Source: Wocania arenilitoris (GTDB lineage: Bacteria; Bacteroidota; Bacteroidia; Flavobacteriales; Flavobacteriaceae). Taken from it: a stretch of DNA of 64,000 bases. Below are positions 33,491 through 43,564 of the stretch, in pieces (the first letter of the stretch is position 1; each line of letters starts with the position of its first letter). The stretch spans positions 124,001-188,000 of the forward strand of contig NZ_JAKKDU010000003.1 in the NCBI RefSeq assembly GCF_021728535.1, read 5' to 3'. Position numbers and translations under genes: made by a program. The notes below the pieces were generated by a model. That model saw nothing but the letters and a program-made list of their open reading frames with translations. It had not been told where the DNA came from and ran no database searches.

Positions 33491-35278
33491 TTATTTAGTA
33501 AAATTGATTAATTGCTGCCTGTAGGCTGTCAATAGTTTTGATTTTGAGATGTAACCATAATATTTACCACCTTTAATTACGGGTAAATTCCAAGCGCCAC
33601 TGGTTTTAAATTTGGTCATAATATCGTTCATTGAATCAACGTTATAGTCAATTATACCTGCATCGGCATGCATCAAACTAGAAGCATCTACTTTATCATA
33701 TAAATCAGTATCAAACATCATGTGCCTCATGTCATCTAATCGAATAACACCTAAAAACTCGCCATTATTATTAACTACTGGGAAATGATTGCGTGAAGAT
33801 TTTGCAACAGCTTTTTTTAGTATATTTCCTAATTTCATATCGGGTTTTAAAATAATAAAATTGGTTTCTATTACTTTATCAATATCTAAAACCATGAGAA
33901 CATTTTGGTCTTTATCATGTGTCATTAGTTCTCCACGCTCAGCAAGTTTTAGTGTGTAAATAGAGTGGGATACATAATATTTTGTAATGGCAAACGATGT
34001 AGCCGATACAATCATTAAAGGAACAAATAACTCGTAGCCACCAGTAATTTCGGCAATAAGGAAAATAGCAGTTAATGGTGCATGTAAAACTCCTGCCATT
34101 AATCCCGTCATACCTATAAGGGTAAAATTAGATTCTGAGACATGAAAATCAAGTCCTATATTATTAATAATTTTAGCAAAAGCATTGCCTAAAGCGCTTC
34201 CCATAACCAGTGTAGGAATAAACACCCCGCCAACTCCTCCAGCTCCAAATGTAGTTGTCATAGCTATAGCTTTAAATGCGCTAATACCTATTAATAATGC
34301 AATAACAATCCAGATGTTAGATAAATCTAAATTAAATGGTGTTGTACCTATAGCCGCTATATGATCACCTCTTAAAAGATTGTTCATTATGCCATATCCT
34401 TCACCATAAAGCGGTGGGATAAAATAAAGCATGGTGCCAATAGCTAACGCACCAATTAATAATCTTAAAGCGCGACTTTTAAATTGATTAAAAAAGTTTG
34501 TTATGGCAAAAAATACTTTTGAAAAATATACTGATACCAGAGCTGTTACCAATCCTAAAACAGCATAAAACCCTATGTCGTTAATTTCAAAAGCATCCGT
34601 TAATTCAAACCGTAATAAAACATCAGTACCTAAAAACATATAGGATGTTATTACTGCTGAAACTGATGCTAGTAATAAGGGTACTAACGATACAAAAGCG
34701 ATATCTAAACTAAAAATCTCAATGGCAAAAATGATTGCTGCAATTGGTGCTTTAAACATAGATGCCATAGCACCAGCTGCAGCACAACCAATTAATAGCA
34801 TTCGGGTTTTAGTATTCATATGAAATAATCGCGCAGCATTTGAGCCCAATGCAGAACCAACACTTACTGCAGGTCCTTGTAAACCAACCGACCCACCAAA
34901 ACCAACGGTTAAAGGTGCTGTAATTAAAGCAGCAAAAATATTGTACCTAGGAATGATTCCGTTTAATTTTGAAATGGCATATAAGGTTGAAGATATACCA
35001 TGACCTATATGCTTTTTTAACCAAGATTGTTTGATGATATAAACAAGTAATAAGCCAATAATTGGAAAAATAAAGTATAAAGAGTTTTGGTAGTTTTTAA
35101 AAAAATCTAATTCAAAAAGAAGTCTGATATAATGCACAAGGTTTTTTAAAGTAACAGTTCCTATTCCTGCTAAAAACCCAACCAAAATACTTAAAATGTA
35201 CACAAATTGACGTTCGGAAATATGTTTGTATTTCCAGATTAAAAACTTGCGTAACAGACTTTTGGTACTAACAGACAT
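33491..35278 (-). CDS. ClC-family chloride channel with CBS domains
   Basis: A 595-residue membrane protein. The ClC core is at residues ~20-440 and two cytoplasmic CBS domains at ~455-590 (VIETNFIILKPDMKLGNILK). Selectivity loops GFGGSVGLQGP (126-136) and GGVGGVFIPTLVMGSALG are present. The position of the gating glutamate (E148 in ClC-ec1) is Gln134, encoded by CAA. The internal proton glutamate (E203) position is Ile (FAIEIF). Both suggest passive anion conduction and not proton-coupled exchange. The family is certain; transport mode is inferred. Confidence 0.9.
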   Translation of the reverse strand: MSVSTKSLLRKFLIWKYKHISERQFVYILSILVGFLAGIGTVTLKNLVHYIRLLFELDFFKNYQNSLYFIFPIIGLLLVYIIKQSWLKKHIGHGISSTLYAISKLNGIIPRYNIFAALITAPLTVGFGGSVGLQGPAVSVGSALGSNAARLFHMNTKTRMLLIGCAAAGAMASMFKAPIAAIIFAIEIFSLDIAFVSLVPLLLASVSAVITSYMFLGTDVLLRFELTDAFEINDIGFYAVLGLVTALVSVYFSKVFFAITNFFNQFKSRALRLLIGALAIGTMLYFIPPLYGEGYGIMNNLLRGDHIAAIGTTPFNLDLSNIWIVIALLIGISAFKAIAMTTTFGAGGVGGVFIPTLVMGSALGNAFAKIINNIGLDFHVSESNFTLIGMTGLMAGVLHAPLTAIFLIAEITGGYELFVPLMIVSATSFAITKYYVSHSIYTLKLAERGELMTHDKDQNVLMVLDIDKVIETNFIILKPDMKLGNILKKAVAKSSRNHFPVVNNNGEFLGVIRLDDMRHMMFDTDLYDKVDASSLMHADAGIIDYNVDSMNDIMTKFKTSGAWNLPVIKGGKYYGYISKSKLLTAYRQQLINFTK

Positions 35279-35292
35279 TTTATAAAGCTACT

Positions 35293-35318
35293 AAAAAATC
35301 CTGCAATTTGCAGGATTT
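35293..35318 (-). terminator. Intrinsic terminator of aspS
   Basis: On the minus strand AAATCCTGCA pairs with TGCAGGATTT (loop of 3), followed by T6. It lies 35 bp after the aspS stop and before the ClC start. Confidence 0.85.
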
Positions 35319-35352
35319 AAAATTATATTATTAATCATATCACTTAATGACA

Positions 35353-37110
35353 CTATGCGTCTTTTAAATTAAGCTTCAAACTTAATTCTTCAAGTTGTTC
35401 ATCATCAATTGGTGCCGGGGCATCAATCATGACATCGCGACCTGAATTGTTTTTTGGGAAAGCAATAAAATCTCTAATGGTTTCTTGTCCGCCCAAAATG
35501 GCAACTAGTCTATCTAAACCAAAAGCTAATCCACCGTGTGGTGGTGCTCCATATTCAAAAGCATCCATTAAAAATCCGAATTGTGCTTTAGCTTCTTCTT
35601 CAGTAAACCCTAAATGTTTTAGCATGATGGCTTGGGTTTTTTTATCATGAATACGAATTGATCCGCCACCAATTTCATTACCATTTAAAACTAAATCGTA
35701 AGCATTGGCTTTTACTTCGCCAGGTTTAGAATCTAACAATTCTATTTGTCCTGGTTTTGGAGAAGTAAATGGGTGATGCATGGCGTGATAATGTCCGGTT
35801 TCCTCATCAAGTTCTAATAACGGGAAATCGATAACCCAAAGTGGTGCAAATACTTTTGGGTCTCTTAACCCTAATCGTTCTGCTAACTCCATGCGTAGGG
35901 CGCTTAGTTGCGCTCTTACTTTATTGGTTTCGCCAGAAAGCACACAAATTAAATCGCCAGCTTTAGCTCTGGTTATTTTTGCCCATTTTGCTAAGTCGTC
36001 TGGATTATAAAATTTATCGACAGATGATTTATAAGTGCCGTCATCATTACAACGGCAATATACCATTCCTAAAGCACCAATTTGTGGTCGCTTAACCCAG
36101 TCTATTAATTTATCAATGTCTTTTCTGCTATAGCTGTTACCGCCTGGAACAGCTATACCTACAACCAATTCAGCAGAGTTAAAAACCCCAAAATCTTTGT
36201 GTTGAGTTACTTGGTTTAACTCACCAAATTGCATCCCAAATCGAATATCTGGTTTGTCGTTTCCGTACAAACGCATCGCATCATCGTAAAGTAGTCGCGG
36301 GAATTTATCAACTTCAACACCATTAACTTCTTTAAGCAAATGGCGCGTTAAACCTTCAAAAGCATTTAAAATATCTTCTTGCTCAATAAACGCCATTTCA
36401 CAATCTATTTGAGTGAATTCTGGTTGCCTATCGGCACGTAAATCTTCATCTCTAAAGCATTTTACAATTTGAAAATATTTGTCCATCCCGCCAACCATAA
36501 GCAATTGCTTAAAGGTTTGTGGGGATTGCGGTAAGGCATAAAACTGACCTTCATTCATTCTAGAAGGTACCACAAAATCTCGAGCGCCTTCTGGTGTTGA
36601 TTTAATTAAATAAGGCGTTTCAACCTCAATAAAGCCTTCGTTAGATAAATAATTACGAACCTCCTGGGTTACTTTGGCTCTAAAAATCAAACTGTTTTTT
36701 ACAGGGTTACGACGAATATCTAAATACCTGTATTTCATCCGTAAATCTTCACCACCATCGGTTTTATCTTCAATAGTAAATGGGGGTAATTTTGCTTTGT
36801 TCAGAACCCGTAATTCTGTTACTAAAATTTCAATATCACCAGTTGGTATATTGGGGTTTTTTGAAGCGCGCTCAATCACACTTCCTTTTACCTGAATAAC
36901 AAACTCACGACCTAGTTTTTGAGCTTGCTCTAGCATATTTTTTGATGTACGTTCTTCATCAAAAACTAATTGGGTAATACCGTATCGGTCGCGCAAATCT
37001 ATCCAAACAATAAAACCTTTGTCGCGCGATTTTTGCACCCAACCAGCAAGGGTTACTTCTGTGTTTATATTAGAGGCGTTTAATTCGCCACAAGTATGAG
37101 TTCTGTACAT
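35353..37110 (-). CDS. aspS: Aspartyl-tRNA synthetase
   Basis: A 585-residue class II synthetase. The N-terminal OB-fold anticodon-binding domain covers ~1-110 ([25 protein letters not shown]). The catalytic domain follows with motif 2 around [20 protein letters not shown], a bacterial-type GAD insert at ~290-400, and motif 3 near the C-terminus ([16 protein letters not shown]). It charges tRNA-Asp; in some bacteria lacking AsnRS the enzyme is non-discriminating, which cannot be judged here. It is single-gene with a good terminator downstream. Confidence 0.96.
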   Translation of the reverse strand: MYRTHTCGELNASNINTEVTLAGWVQKSRDKGFIVWIDLRDRYGITQLVFDEERTSKNMLEQAQKLGREFVIQVKGSVIERASKNPNIPTGDIEILVTELRVLNKAKLPPFTIEDKTDGGEDLRMKYRYLDIRRNPVKNSLIFRAKVTQEVRNYLSNEGFIEVETPYLIKSTPEGARDFVVPSRMNEGQFYALPQSPQTFKQLLMVGGMDKYFQIVKCFRDEDLRADRQPEFTQIDCEMAFIEQEDILNAFEGLTRHLLKEVNGVEVDKFPRLLYDDAMRLYGNDKPDIRFGMQFGELNQVTQHKDFGVFNSAELVVGIAVPGGNSYSRKDIDKLIDWVKRPQIGALGMVYCRCNDDGTYKSSVDKFYNPDDLAKWAKITRAKAGDLICVLSGETNKVRAQLSALRMELAERLGLRDPKVFAPLWVIDFPLLELDEETGHYHAMHHPFTSPKPGQIELLDSKPGEVKANAYDLVLNGNEIGGGSIRIHDKKTQAIMLKHLGFTEEEAKAQFGFLMDAFEYGAPPHGGLAFGLDRLVAILGGQETIRDFIAFPKNNSGRDVMIDAPAPIDDEQLEELSLKLNLKDA

Positions 37111-37268
37111 GCTAATAAATTGAAGTGCAAATTTAAAGAAATAACCATGTACATCACCTATTTTATCCGTCTTTTTTAAGGTTTGAAAAGTTCTTTATTG
37201 GAGACTTTTAGTTGTTGGTCGAAAAATATTTTTATATAAAATGAATTACCTAATTTTACTCTATAATC

Positions 37269-37283
37269 GAGATTTAAAATCTC
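37269..37283. promoter_or_regulatory. 15-bp palindrome upstream of the secreted hydrolase gene
   Basis: GAGATTT-A-AAATCTC, a perfect palindrome around one base, 66 bp before the start codon. It follows TCTATAATC. It is a possible operator; the regulator is unknown. Confidence 0.3.
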
Positions 37284-37348
37284 TTTCTCTTATGAATGCC
37301 AAATGAGCTTGCTCTGAGGTAGCTTACTTAATATATAAACCATTTGTA

Positions 37349-39928
37349 ATGCATTTAGCTAAAATTAAAATTAGAATCATTTTGCTGTTTTTAATGATTG
37401 GATCATTGACCGCAATAGCACAGCAACGTACAGGAAATATTGTTGAATACTTTGGAAAAGAAAAAGTAAACGATATTAAAGAAGGAAAGCTTTTGCATGT
37501 TTTTAAAACAGGATTAGCTTTAAAAATTCAGAATTTTAGGTTTAACTCTTCGGCATTTCCAAAAGACCAAGTTTTTAGAAGGTTTTTAATGCAGGCTAAT
37601 TATGAGCCTGAAAATGATGATGTGTTTGATATAGATTTTTTGGGTAACGAATTAAAATGGAAAACTATTAAAACAGATACAACTAATAGTTTTAATGATA
37701 GAAATTTACGGTCTAGTTACGTGTATTTAAGTTACAATTCTAAAAGTGAACAAACAGTACTTTTTGAGGCTTCGGGTCATTCTTTAGTTTTAATTAATGG
37801 ATTGCCACATGAAGGTGATCATTACGATTTTGGCTGGAATTTAATTCCGTTAAAACTAAAAAAAGGACTGAATAAATTTGTTTTAAAAGTGGGGCGCTTT
37901 CCAAGAATAAGAGCCCGATTAATTGAGCCACAAGCAAATATTCAATTTACTACTAGGGATGTAACCTTACCAGATATTTTGGTTGAAGAAGATAATACCT
38001 ATTTAGGAGCTATACGAGTAATTAATACTTCTGAGGATTGGGTTGAAAACTTCACAATTTCATCAGAAATAAGTGGAAAAACATCAATTCACAATATCCC
38101 AAATATTCCACCTTTAAGTGTGCAAAAAGTACCGTTTAAAATAGCCTCTATTTTAGATGAAAACCAAATTGGAAAGGCAGATTTAAAATTAAGTTTAAAT
38201 AGTAATAATGGCGCAATTATTAATTCTAAAACCATTCCAATTCAAATAAAATCGAAACATAAACATCACAAGCGAACACTTAAAAGTAATATTGATGGCA
38301 GTATTCAATATTACAGTGTGGCGCCATCAAGTAATAAAAACTTAGAAGATAGTGCCTTGTTTTTGTCAGTTCACGGTGCTTCGGTTGAAGCTGTAAATCA
38401 GGCCAATGCTTATAAGAAAAAAGATTGGGGTAATTTAATAGCACCAACTAATCGTCGCCCATTTGGATTTGCATGGGAAGATTGGGGAAGACTTGATGCG
38501 CTTGAAGTTTTGGCAGATGCTAAAAGTATTTACAAACCAAATAGCAAAAAAATATATTTAACAGGGCATTCTATGGGTGGTCATGGCACTTGGTATTTAG
38601 GGGCAACATACCCTGATAAATTTGCAGCCATTGCACCTTGTGCGGGTTATCCCGATTTGCTATTGTATAGAGATGGCTTTACAAAAAGGATGTTAAACAT
38701 GTCTGAAGATCAACTAAAGCGCTTTGGGATTACACCAAAAATATTAGAGCGAATGACTGAAAAACGGGAGCCAACTGCCATAGAAAACATTATTCATAGA
38801 GCGGGAACTCCTAGCAGAACTTTACAGCTTATTCGTAATTATTTGCATCATGGTGTTTATGTTTTACATGGCGAAATAGATAATGTAGTACCAACTTACA
38901 TTGCCCGTGATATGCGGGAACGTTTAGGGAAATTCCACCCAGATTTTACGTATTACGAATATCCAGAAGGGACGCATTGGTACGGCAACCATAGCGTAGA
39001 TTGGGATCCTATTTTTAATTTTTTCAAGCAGCGTACGATTAAAGATGATGACGATATAAAAACCTTTGAATTTTTTACGGGTTCACCAGGAGTTTCTGCG
39101 AGCTCTCATTTTATAACTATTCACCAGCAAGAAAAACCTTTTTTTACGAGTTCTTTTAAGTTTTCAAAAGAAGATGGATATCAATTAACAACAGATAATG
39201 TGGCTTTAATTGAAGTTGATTTTTCCGCTTTGAAAGATGCAAATACAAGTATTAAAATTGATGATACATCATTAAATATTCAAAATGATAAAAAAGTATT
39301 CTTTAAGAAAGTTAATGATATCTGGCAAGTTACGTCATCACCTAGTTTAAAAGAAAAAGGACCACATAGAAGCGGTGGTTTTAAAGATGCTTTTAATAAC
39401 AATGTTGTTTTTGTTTATGCTACTAATGGCACTCCAACAGAAAATGTATGGTATTACAACAGAGCACGTTTTGATGCTGAAACATTTTGGTATAGAGCCA
39501 ATGGATATATTGATATTGTTAAAGATGTTGATTTTTCGTTAAAAAAGTATGCCGATAGGAATGTTGTTATTTATGGTAATGCAGATAATAATAAAGCTTG
39601 GAACATGCTTTTAAAAGACTGCCCGATACAAGTTAAGGATTATGGTGTGAATTTTAATGGGAAAACATTGTTTGGAAACCAATGGGGCATGTACTTTGTT
39701 GTGCCAAGGAAAGATAGCGATAAGGCTAGTGTTGGCGTAGTTACAGCGACAGGAAGCAAAGGCATGAAAGCTGCATATATGAATCATTATTTGGTAAATG
39801 GAACTACATTTCCTGATGTTTTACTTTTTGATGATGAGGTATTACAAAATGGTATGCCAGCAGTTAAATGCGCTGGTTTTTTTGGAAACAATTGGTCAGT
39901 TGATACTGGAGATTTTGTATGGCGGTAA
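37349..39928 (+). CDS. Secreted prolyl-oligopeptidase-like alpha/beta hydrolase
   Basis: An 859-residue exported protein. The signal peptide ends near residue 25 (LTAIAQQ). A beta-rich N-terminal region covers ~25-300, and the alpha/beta hydrolase domain ~320-570 carries the nucleophile elbow GHSMGGHG (Ser408). Candidate partners are an Asp in HGEIDNVVP and the His in PEGTHWYG. A C-terminal ~280-residue beta domain follows. The layout matches Bacteroidota S9-like secreted hydrolases, where substrates range from peptides to polysaccharide esters. It is transcribed alone and ends at a terminator. The family is sure, the substrate not known. Confidence 0.8.
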   Translation: MHLAKIKIRIILLFLMIGSLTAIAQQRTGNIVEYFGKEKVNDIKEGKLLHVFKTGLALKIQNFRFNSSAFPKDQVFRRFLMQANYEPENDDVFDIDFLGNELKWKTIKTDTTNSFNDRNLRSSYVYLSYNSKSEQTVLFEASGHSLVLINGLPHEGDHYDFGWNLIPLKLKKGLNKFVLKVGRFPRIRARLIEPQANIQFTTRDVTLPDILVEEDNTYLGAIRVINTSEDWVENFTISSEISGKTSIHNIPNIPPLSVQKVPFKIASILDENQIGKADLKLSLNSNNGAIINSKTIPIQIKSKHKHHKRTLKSNIDGSIQYYSVAPSSNKNLEDSALFLSVHGASVEAVNQANAYKKKDWGNLIAPTNRRPFGFAWEDWGRLDALEVLADAKSIYKPNSKKIYLTGHSMGGHGTWYLGATYPDKFAAIAPCAGYPDLLLYRDGFTKRMLNMSEDQLKRFGITPKILERMTEKREPTAIENIIHRAGTPSRTLQLIRNYLHHGVYVLHGEIDNVVPTYIARDMRERLGKFHPDFTYYEYPEGTHWYGNHSVDWDPIFNFFKQRTIKDDDDIKTFEFFTGSPGVSASSHFITIHQQEKPFFTSSFKFSKEDGYQLTTDNVALIEVDFSALKDANTSIKIDDTSLNIQNDKKVFFKKVNDIWQVTSSPSLKEKGPHRSGGFKDAFNNNVVFVYATNGTPTENVWYYNRARFDAETFWYRANGYIDIVKDVDFSLKKYADRNVVIYGNADNNKAWNMLLKDCPIQVKDYGVNFNGKTLFGNQWGMYFVVPRKDSDKASVGVVTATGSKGMKAAYMNHYLVNGTTFPDVLLFDDEVLQNGMPAVKCAGFFGNNWSVDTGDFVWR

Positions 39929-39941
39929 TCTAAAAAATAAG

Positions 39942-39977
39942 AAGCTCCAAGTCTTCAATTAAGAAAACTTGGAGCTT
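39942..39977. terminator. Terminator between hydrolase and RND operon
   Basis: AAGCTCCAAG (39942-39951) pairs with CTTGGAGCTT (39968-39977) around a 16-base loop. It separates convergent genes; the T-run is weak. Confidence 0.7.
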
Positions 39978-40001
39978 TGCTATTAATCAAATTACAGTTA
40001 A

Positions 40002-43000
40002 TTATTCTTCTAAGGGTTTATCCATATTAAATACTTCTTGAGGTACTAGCTCTTCTTTGTAATGAGCTACTCTATCTTTATAAAGCCACATTTTAAATTT
40101 AGTAACTAAAAAGAATAAAATAGGTACCACAATTAATGTAAGGAAGGTGGCAATAAATAAGCCGTAAATAACAGTCCACGCTAAAGGACCCCAGAAAATT
40201 ACATTATCTCCACCGACGTAAATATTTGGGTTGAATTCACTAAACAAAGTGAAGAAATTAATATTTAAACCTGTTGCTAATGGAATCAATCCTAAAATGG
40301 TAGTAATTGCCGTTAATAAAACAGGGCGTAAACGAGCCTTTCCGCCTTTTATAATAGCTTCTAATAAATCAGAAGTTTCTAAATAATGCTCGTCATCTAA
40401 ATCGTGTTCTACTTTTTTCCTATCAACTAATAACTGTGTATAATCTAGTAAAACCACACCATTATTTACTACAATGCCAGCAAGTGAAATTATACCCATC
40501 ATAGTCATCATAATAACAAAAGCACTTCCGGTAGCTACAATACCTCCAAACACACCTATTAAACTCAAGAAAATAGCCAGCATAATAATTCCAGGTTTTG
40601 AAACCGAGTTAAATTGAAATATTAAAATGAAGAAGATTAAACCCAAACCTGTAAAAAAGGCTCCCATTAAAAAGGCCATTTGTTTTTCTTGTTCTTCAAT
40701 TTGTCCAGTAAAGTCAATTTTTATATCATCAGGAACTTTGTTTTCAATAAAATCTGCAGCTTCTTTTTCAATTTCAGAAACTACAGCTGCGGCATCAGTA
40801 AAGCCTGGAGCTAGTGCAGAATATACAGTTACTACACGCTCGGTTTGTATATGTTTTATGGCACTAAAACCAGAATTGTTACTTTGTTTAGCAACAGAAG
40901 ATACAGGTATTTCTTTTATCTGTCCAGAAGCCATGTCTCTAAACGTCATTTTCTGATTAAAAATAGCACTGGTATTGTACCTGTTTTCTTCATTAAAGCG
41001 AACATAGATATCATAATCTTCACCATCTTCTTTATAAATACCAGCTTTAGCACCAAAAATAGCATTACGCAATTGTTGTCCTACTTGTCCAGAAGTAACA
41101 CCTAATTCACCTGCCTTTTTTCGGTCAACTAAAACTTGCATTGAAGGTTTCGATTTGTTGACGTCAATTTTTAATTCATCAATACCTTGAATGTTTTTCG
41201 AATTAATAAAGTTTCTAAGAGCTTCTGCATTAGCTATAAGTTCAGTATAGTCTTCACCCTCTAATTCAATATTTATGGGATAACCGGCAGGAGGGCCAAC
41301 AGCATCTTTTTCCACAGAAATAGCTACACCAGGATAAATATCTTTTAAAGCTTCTTGTACTTTTTTAAGAAGAATGTTACTGTCTGCACCGTCTCTATAT
41401 TTATACTCTCGCATAGTGGCAGTAATTTTACTTCGATGTGGCATTTCTGCAGCAGAACCTCCATCCGTTTGAGGGTTTCCAGCACCTTCTCCAACTTGTG
41501 ATACAGCGCTTTCTGTCAAGAAATTAAAATCACCATTCATGTAGGCTTCGTCATTTATAATTTTATAAACACGTTGCTCAATATCTTCAGTAATGGCATT
41601 AGTTTTTTTAATATCTGTACCTTCAGGGTATTCTATATAAACAATAATTTGATTTGGCGTATTATCTGGAAAGAATTCTACTTTAGTACGTTGACTTCCT
41701 ACTGAAGCACCAAAGCCCATAAATGCAACAATAAGTAAAACGAAAGTGCCTATAGTAATAAAAATAGGTTTTCTTCCACTTAAAGCAGCACGAAGTGTTT
41801 TCTCATAAAATCGTTCCCATTTAGGTAATATTTTGTTTTGAAACCCATTTGCCCAACCTCTTAAGAATAACCTGTAAATCCAAAGTAAACCAACAGTAAC
41901 AATCATTAAAGAGCCCAAACCTCTGTAGGCACCTCCAAAAATGGTAATAAGTAAACCAATACTACCTACTATAATTGAAATTTTAATAATTTGTTTTAGT
42001 GGCATGTCTTTGTCTTCTGTAGTCATGAATTGAGATACTAAAACAGAGTTAAAAAATATAGCTACAAATAATGAAGACCCTAAAACAACAGATAGTGTTA
42101 TTGGGAAATAAATCATGAATTGCCCCATTACACCAGGCCATAAACCCAAAGGGACGAAAGCAGCTACTGTGGTTAGTGTTGATATTATAATAGGAAATGC
42201 AATTTCTCCAATACCTTTTTTGGCTGCTTGAATTCGGGTCATGCCTTCTTCACTCATCAGGCGATATACGTTTTCAACTACCACAATACCGTTATCAACT
42301 AACATTCCGAGTCCCATAATGAGTCCAAAAAGAATCATGGTATTCATGGTATAGCCAAATAAGTTTAAAATCATTAAAGACATAAACATAGACATAGGTA
42401 TTGCAAACCCAACAAATAAGGCGTTTTTGAAACCTAAAAAGAACATTAAAACGGTTACTACCAGGATAATACCGAATATAATGTTGTTTACTAAATCATC
42501 AACTTGTCCAATGGTTTTTGATGACTGGTCGTTAGCTATATTAACAACTAAATCTTGTGGAAATACATTTGCAATAGCATCTTTTACTATAACATCAATT
42601 TGTTCTGCAGCAGCAACCATGTTTTTACCTGCTCGTTTTTTAACATCAAGCATAACCACAGGACTCCCAAATTCGCGTGCATAGGTAGTTTTGTCTTCAT
42701 CTTTAAACGATACTTTAGCAACATCTCTTAAATAAATCGCGTTTCCATTTTCTGATTTTACTACAAAGCTTTCAAGCTCATTGGGGTTTTCAATTTCGCC
42801 TAAAATTCTAATAGTTCTTCGTTGTCCGCTGGCAATTAAATTACCTGCAGACATGGTCATATTTTCTCTGCTTATAGTATTTATTATGTCATCAAAACTT
42901 ACTTGGGCTGCCATCATTTTATATATATCAACAGCAACTTCTACTTCTTTTTCTTGAGCACCACGAATGTCTACCTGCTTTATTTCTTGCAAGCTTTCTA

Positions 43001-43544
43001 TTTCGTCTTCTAAATATTCGCCATATTCTTTTAATTTATCTACTGGATAGTTTCCAGAGATGTTAATATTTAGAATAGGAATTTCTTCAGACATGCTTAA
43101 GTCGAAAATATTAGGCTCTACTTTAGCACCATTAAATGTTGGCCAATCTTCGCCTGAAGTTTCCGAATCTACCTCGTCCTTTACTTTTTGTTTTGCAGCA
43201 TCAACACTAATATCTTCATCAAATTCTACTATAATAATAGAGTAATCTTCTTGTGATGTTGAGGTAATTTCAACCACGTTACTAACCGTTTTTAGTTTGT
43301 CTTCAATAGGGTCTGTAATTAGTTTCTCGATATCCTCTGCTGTGTTGCCAGGATAAACAGAGCTTATATAGATTTTGGTTTCTTTTATTTCTGGAAAATT
43401 TTCGCGAGGCATACTAAAATAAGCGCCGGCACCTAAGAAAAGAATAAGCATTATTAGCACGTACATAGTGGTTTTATTATTAATAGCCCACGATGATAAC
43501 CCGAACTCTTTATCTACTTTTTTCTTTTTATTATTTTTTGTCAT
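40002..43544 (-). CDS. RND efflux transporter permease (AcrB/HAE1 type)
   Basis: A 1180-residue inner-membrane pump. Twelve membrane segments are split 1+5 and 1+5 by two large periplasmic loops. The start is WAINNKTTMYVLIMLILF and the N-terminal loop begins FPEIKETKIYISSVYPG. The proton-relay helix carries FGLIMGLGMLVDNGIVVVENV, and the second half has GIISLAGIVVNNGVVLLDY. It is longer than AcrB (~1050), with an insertion near residues 510-570 between membrane segments. It is the last gene of a tetR-tolC-mfp-rnd operon, 20 bp after the adaptor gene. Substrates cannot be predicted. Confidence 0.92.
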   Translation of the reverse strand: MTKNNKKKKVDKEFGLSSWAINNKTTMYVLIMLILFLGAGAYFSMPRENFPEIKETKIYISSVYPGNTAEDIEKLITDPIEDKLKTVSNVVEITSTSQEDYSIIIVEFDEDISVDAAKQKVKDEVDSETSGEDWPTFNGAKVEPNIFDLSMSEEIPILNINISGNYPVDKLKEYGEYLEDEIESLQEIKQVDIRGAQEKEVEVAVDIYKMMAAQVSFDDIINTISRENMTMSAGNLIASGQRRTIRILGEIENPNELESFVVKSENGNAIYLRDVAKVSFKDEDKTTYAREFGSPVVMLDVKKRAGKNMVAAAEQIDVIVKDAIANVFPQDLVVNIANDQSSKTIGQVDDLVNNIIFGIILVVTVLMFFLGFKNALFVGFAIPMSMFMSLMILNLFGYTMNTMILFGLIMGLGMLVDNGIVVVENVYRLMSEEGMTRIQAAKKGIGEIAFPIIISTLTTVAAFVPLGLWPGVMGQFMIYFPITLSVVLGSSLFVAIFFNSVLVSQFMTTEDKDMPLKQIIKISIIVGSIGLLITIFGGAYRGLGSLMIVTVGLLWIYRLFLRGWANGFQNKILPKWERFYEKTLRAALSGRKPIFITIGTFVLLIVAFMGFGASVGSQRTKVEFFPDNTPNQIIVYIEYPEGTDIKKTNAITEDIEQRVYKIINDEAYMNGDFNFLTESAVSQVGEGAGNPQTDGGSAAEMPHRSKITATMREYKYRDGADSNILLKKVQEALKDIYPGVAISVEKDAVGPPAGYPINIELEGEDYTELIANAEALRNFINSKNIQGIDELKIDVNKSKPSMQVLVDRKKAGELGVTSGQVGQQLRNAIFGAKAGIYKEDGEDYDIYVRFNEENRYNTSAIFNQKMTFRDMASGQIKEIPVSSVAKQSNNSGFSAIKHIQTERVVTVYSALAPGFTDAAAVVSEIEKEAADFIENKVPDDIKIDFTGQIEEQEKQMAFLMGAFFTGLGLIFFILIFQFNSVSKPGIIMLAIFLSLIGVFGGIVATGSAFVIMMTMMGIISLAGIVVNNGVVLLDYTQLLVDRKKVEHDLDDEHYLETSDLLEAIIKGGKARLRPVLLTAITTILGLIPLATGLNINFFTLFSEFNPNIYVGGDNVIFWGPLAWTVIYGLFIATFLTLIVVPILFFLVTKFKMWLYKDRVAHYKEELVPQEVFNMDKPLEE

Positions 43545-43564
43545 TTCTTTAAATCTTTAAGCGA

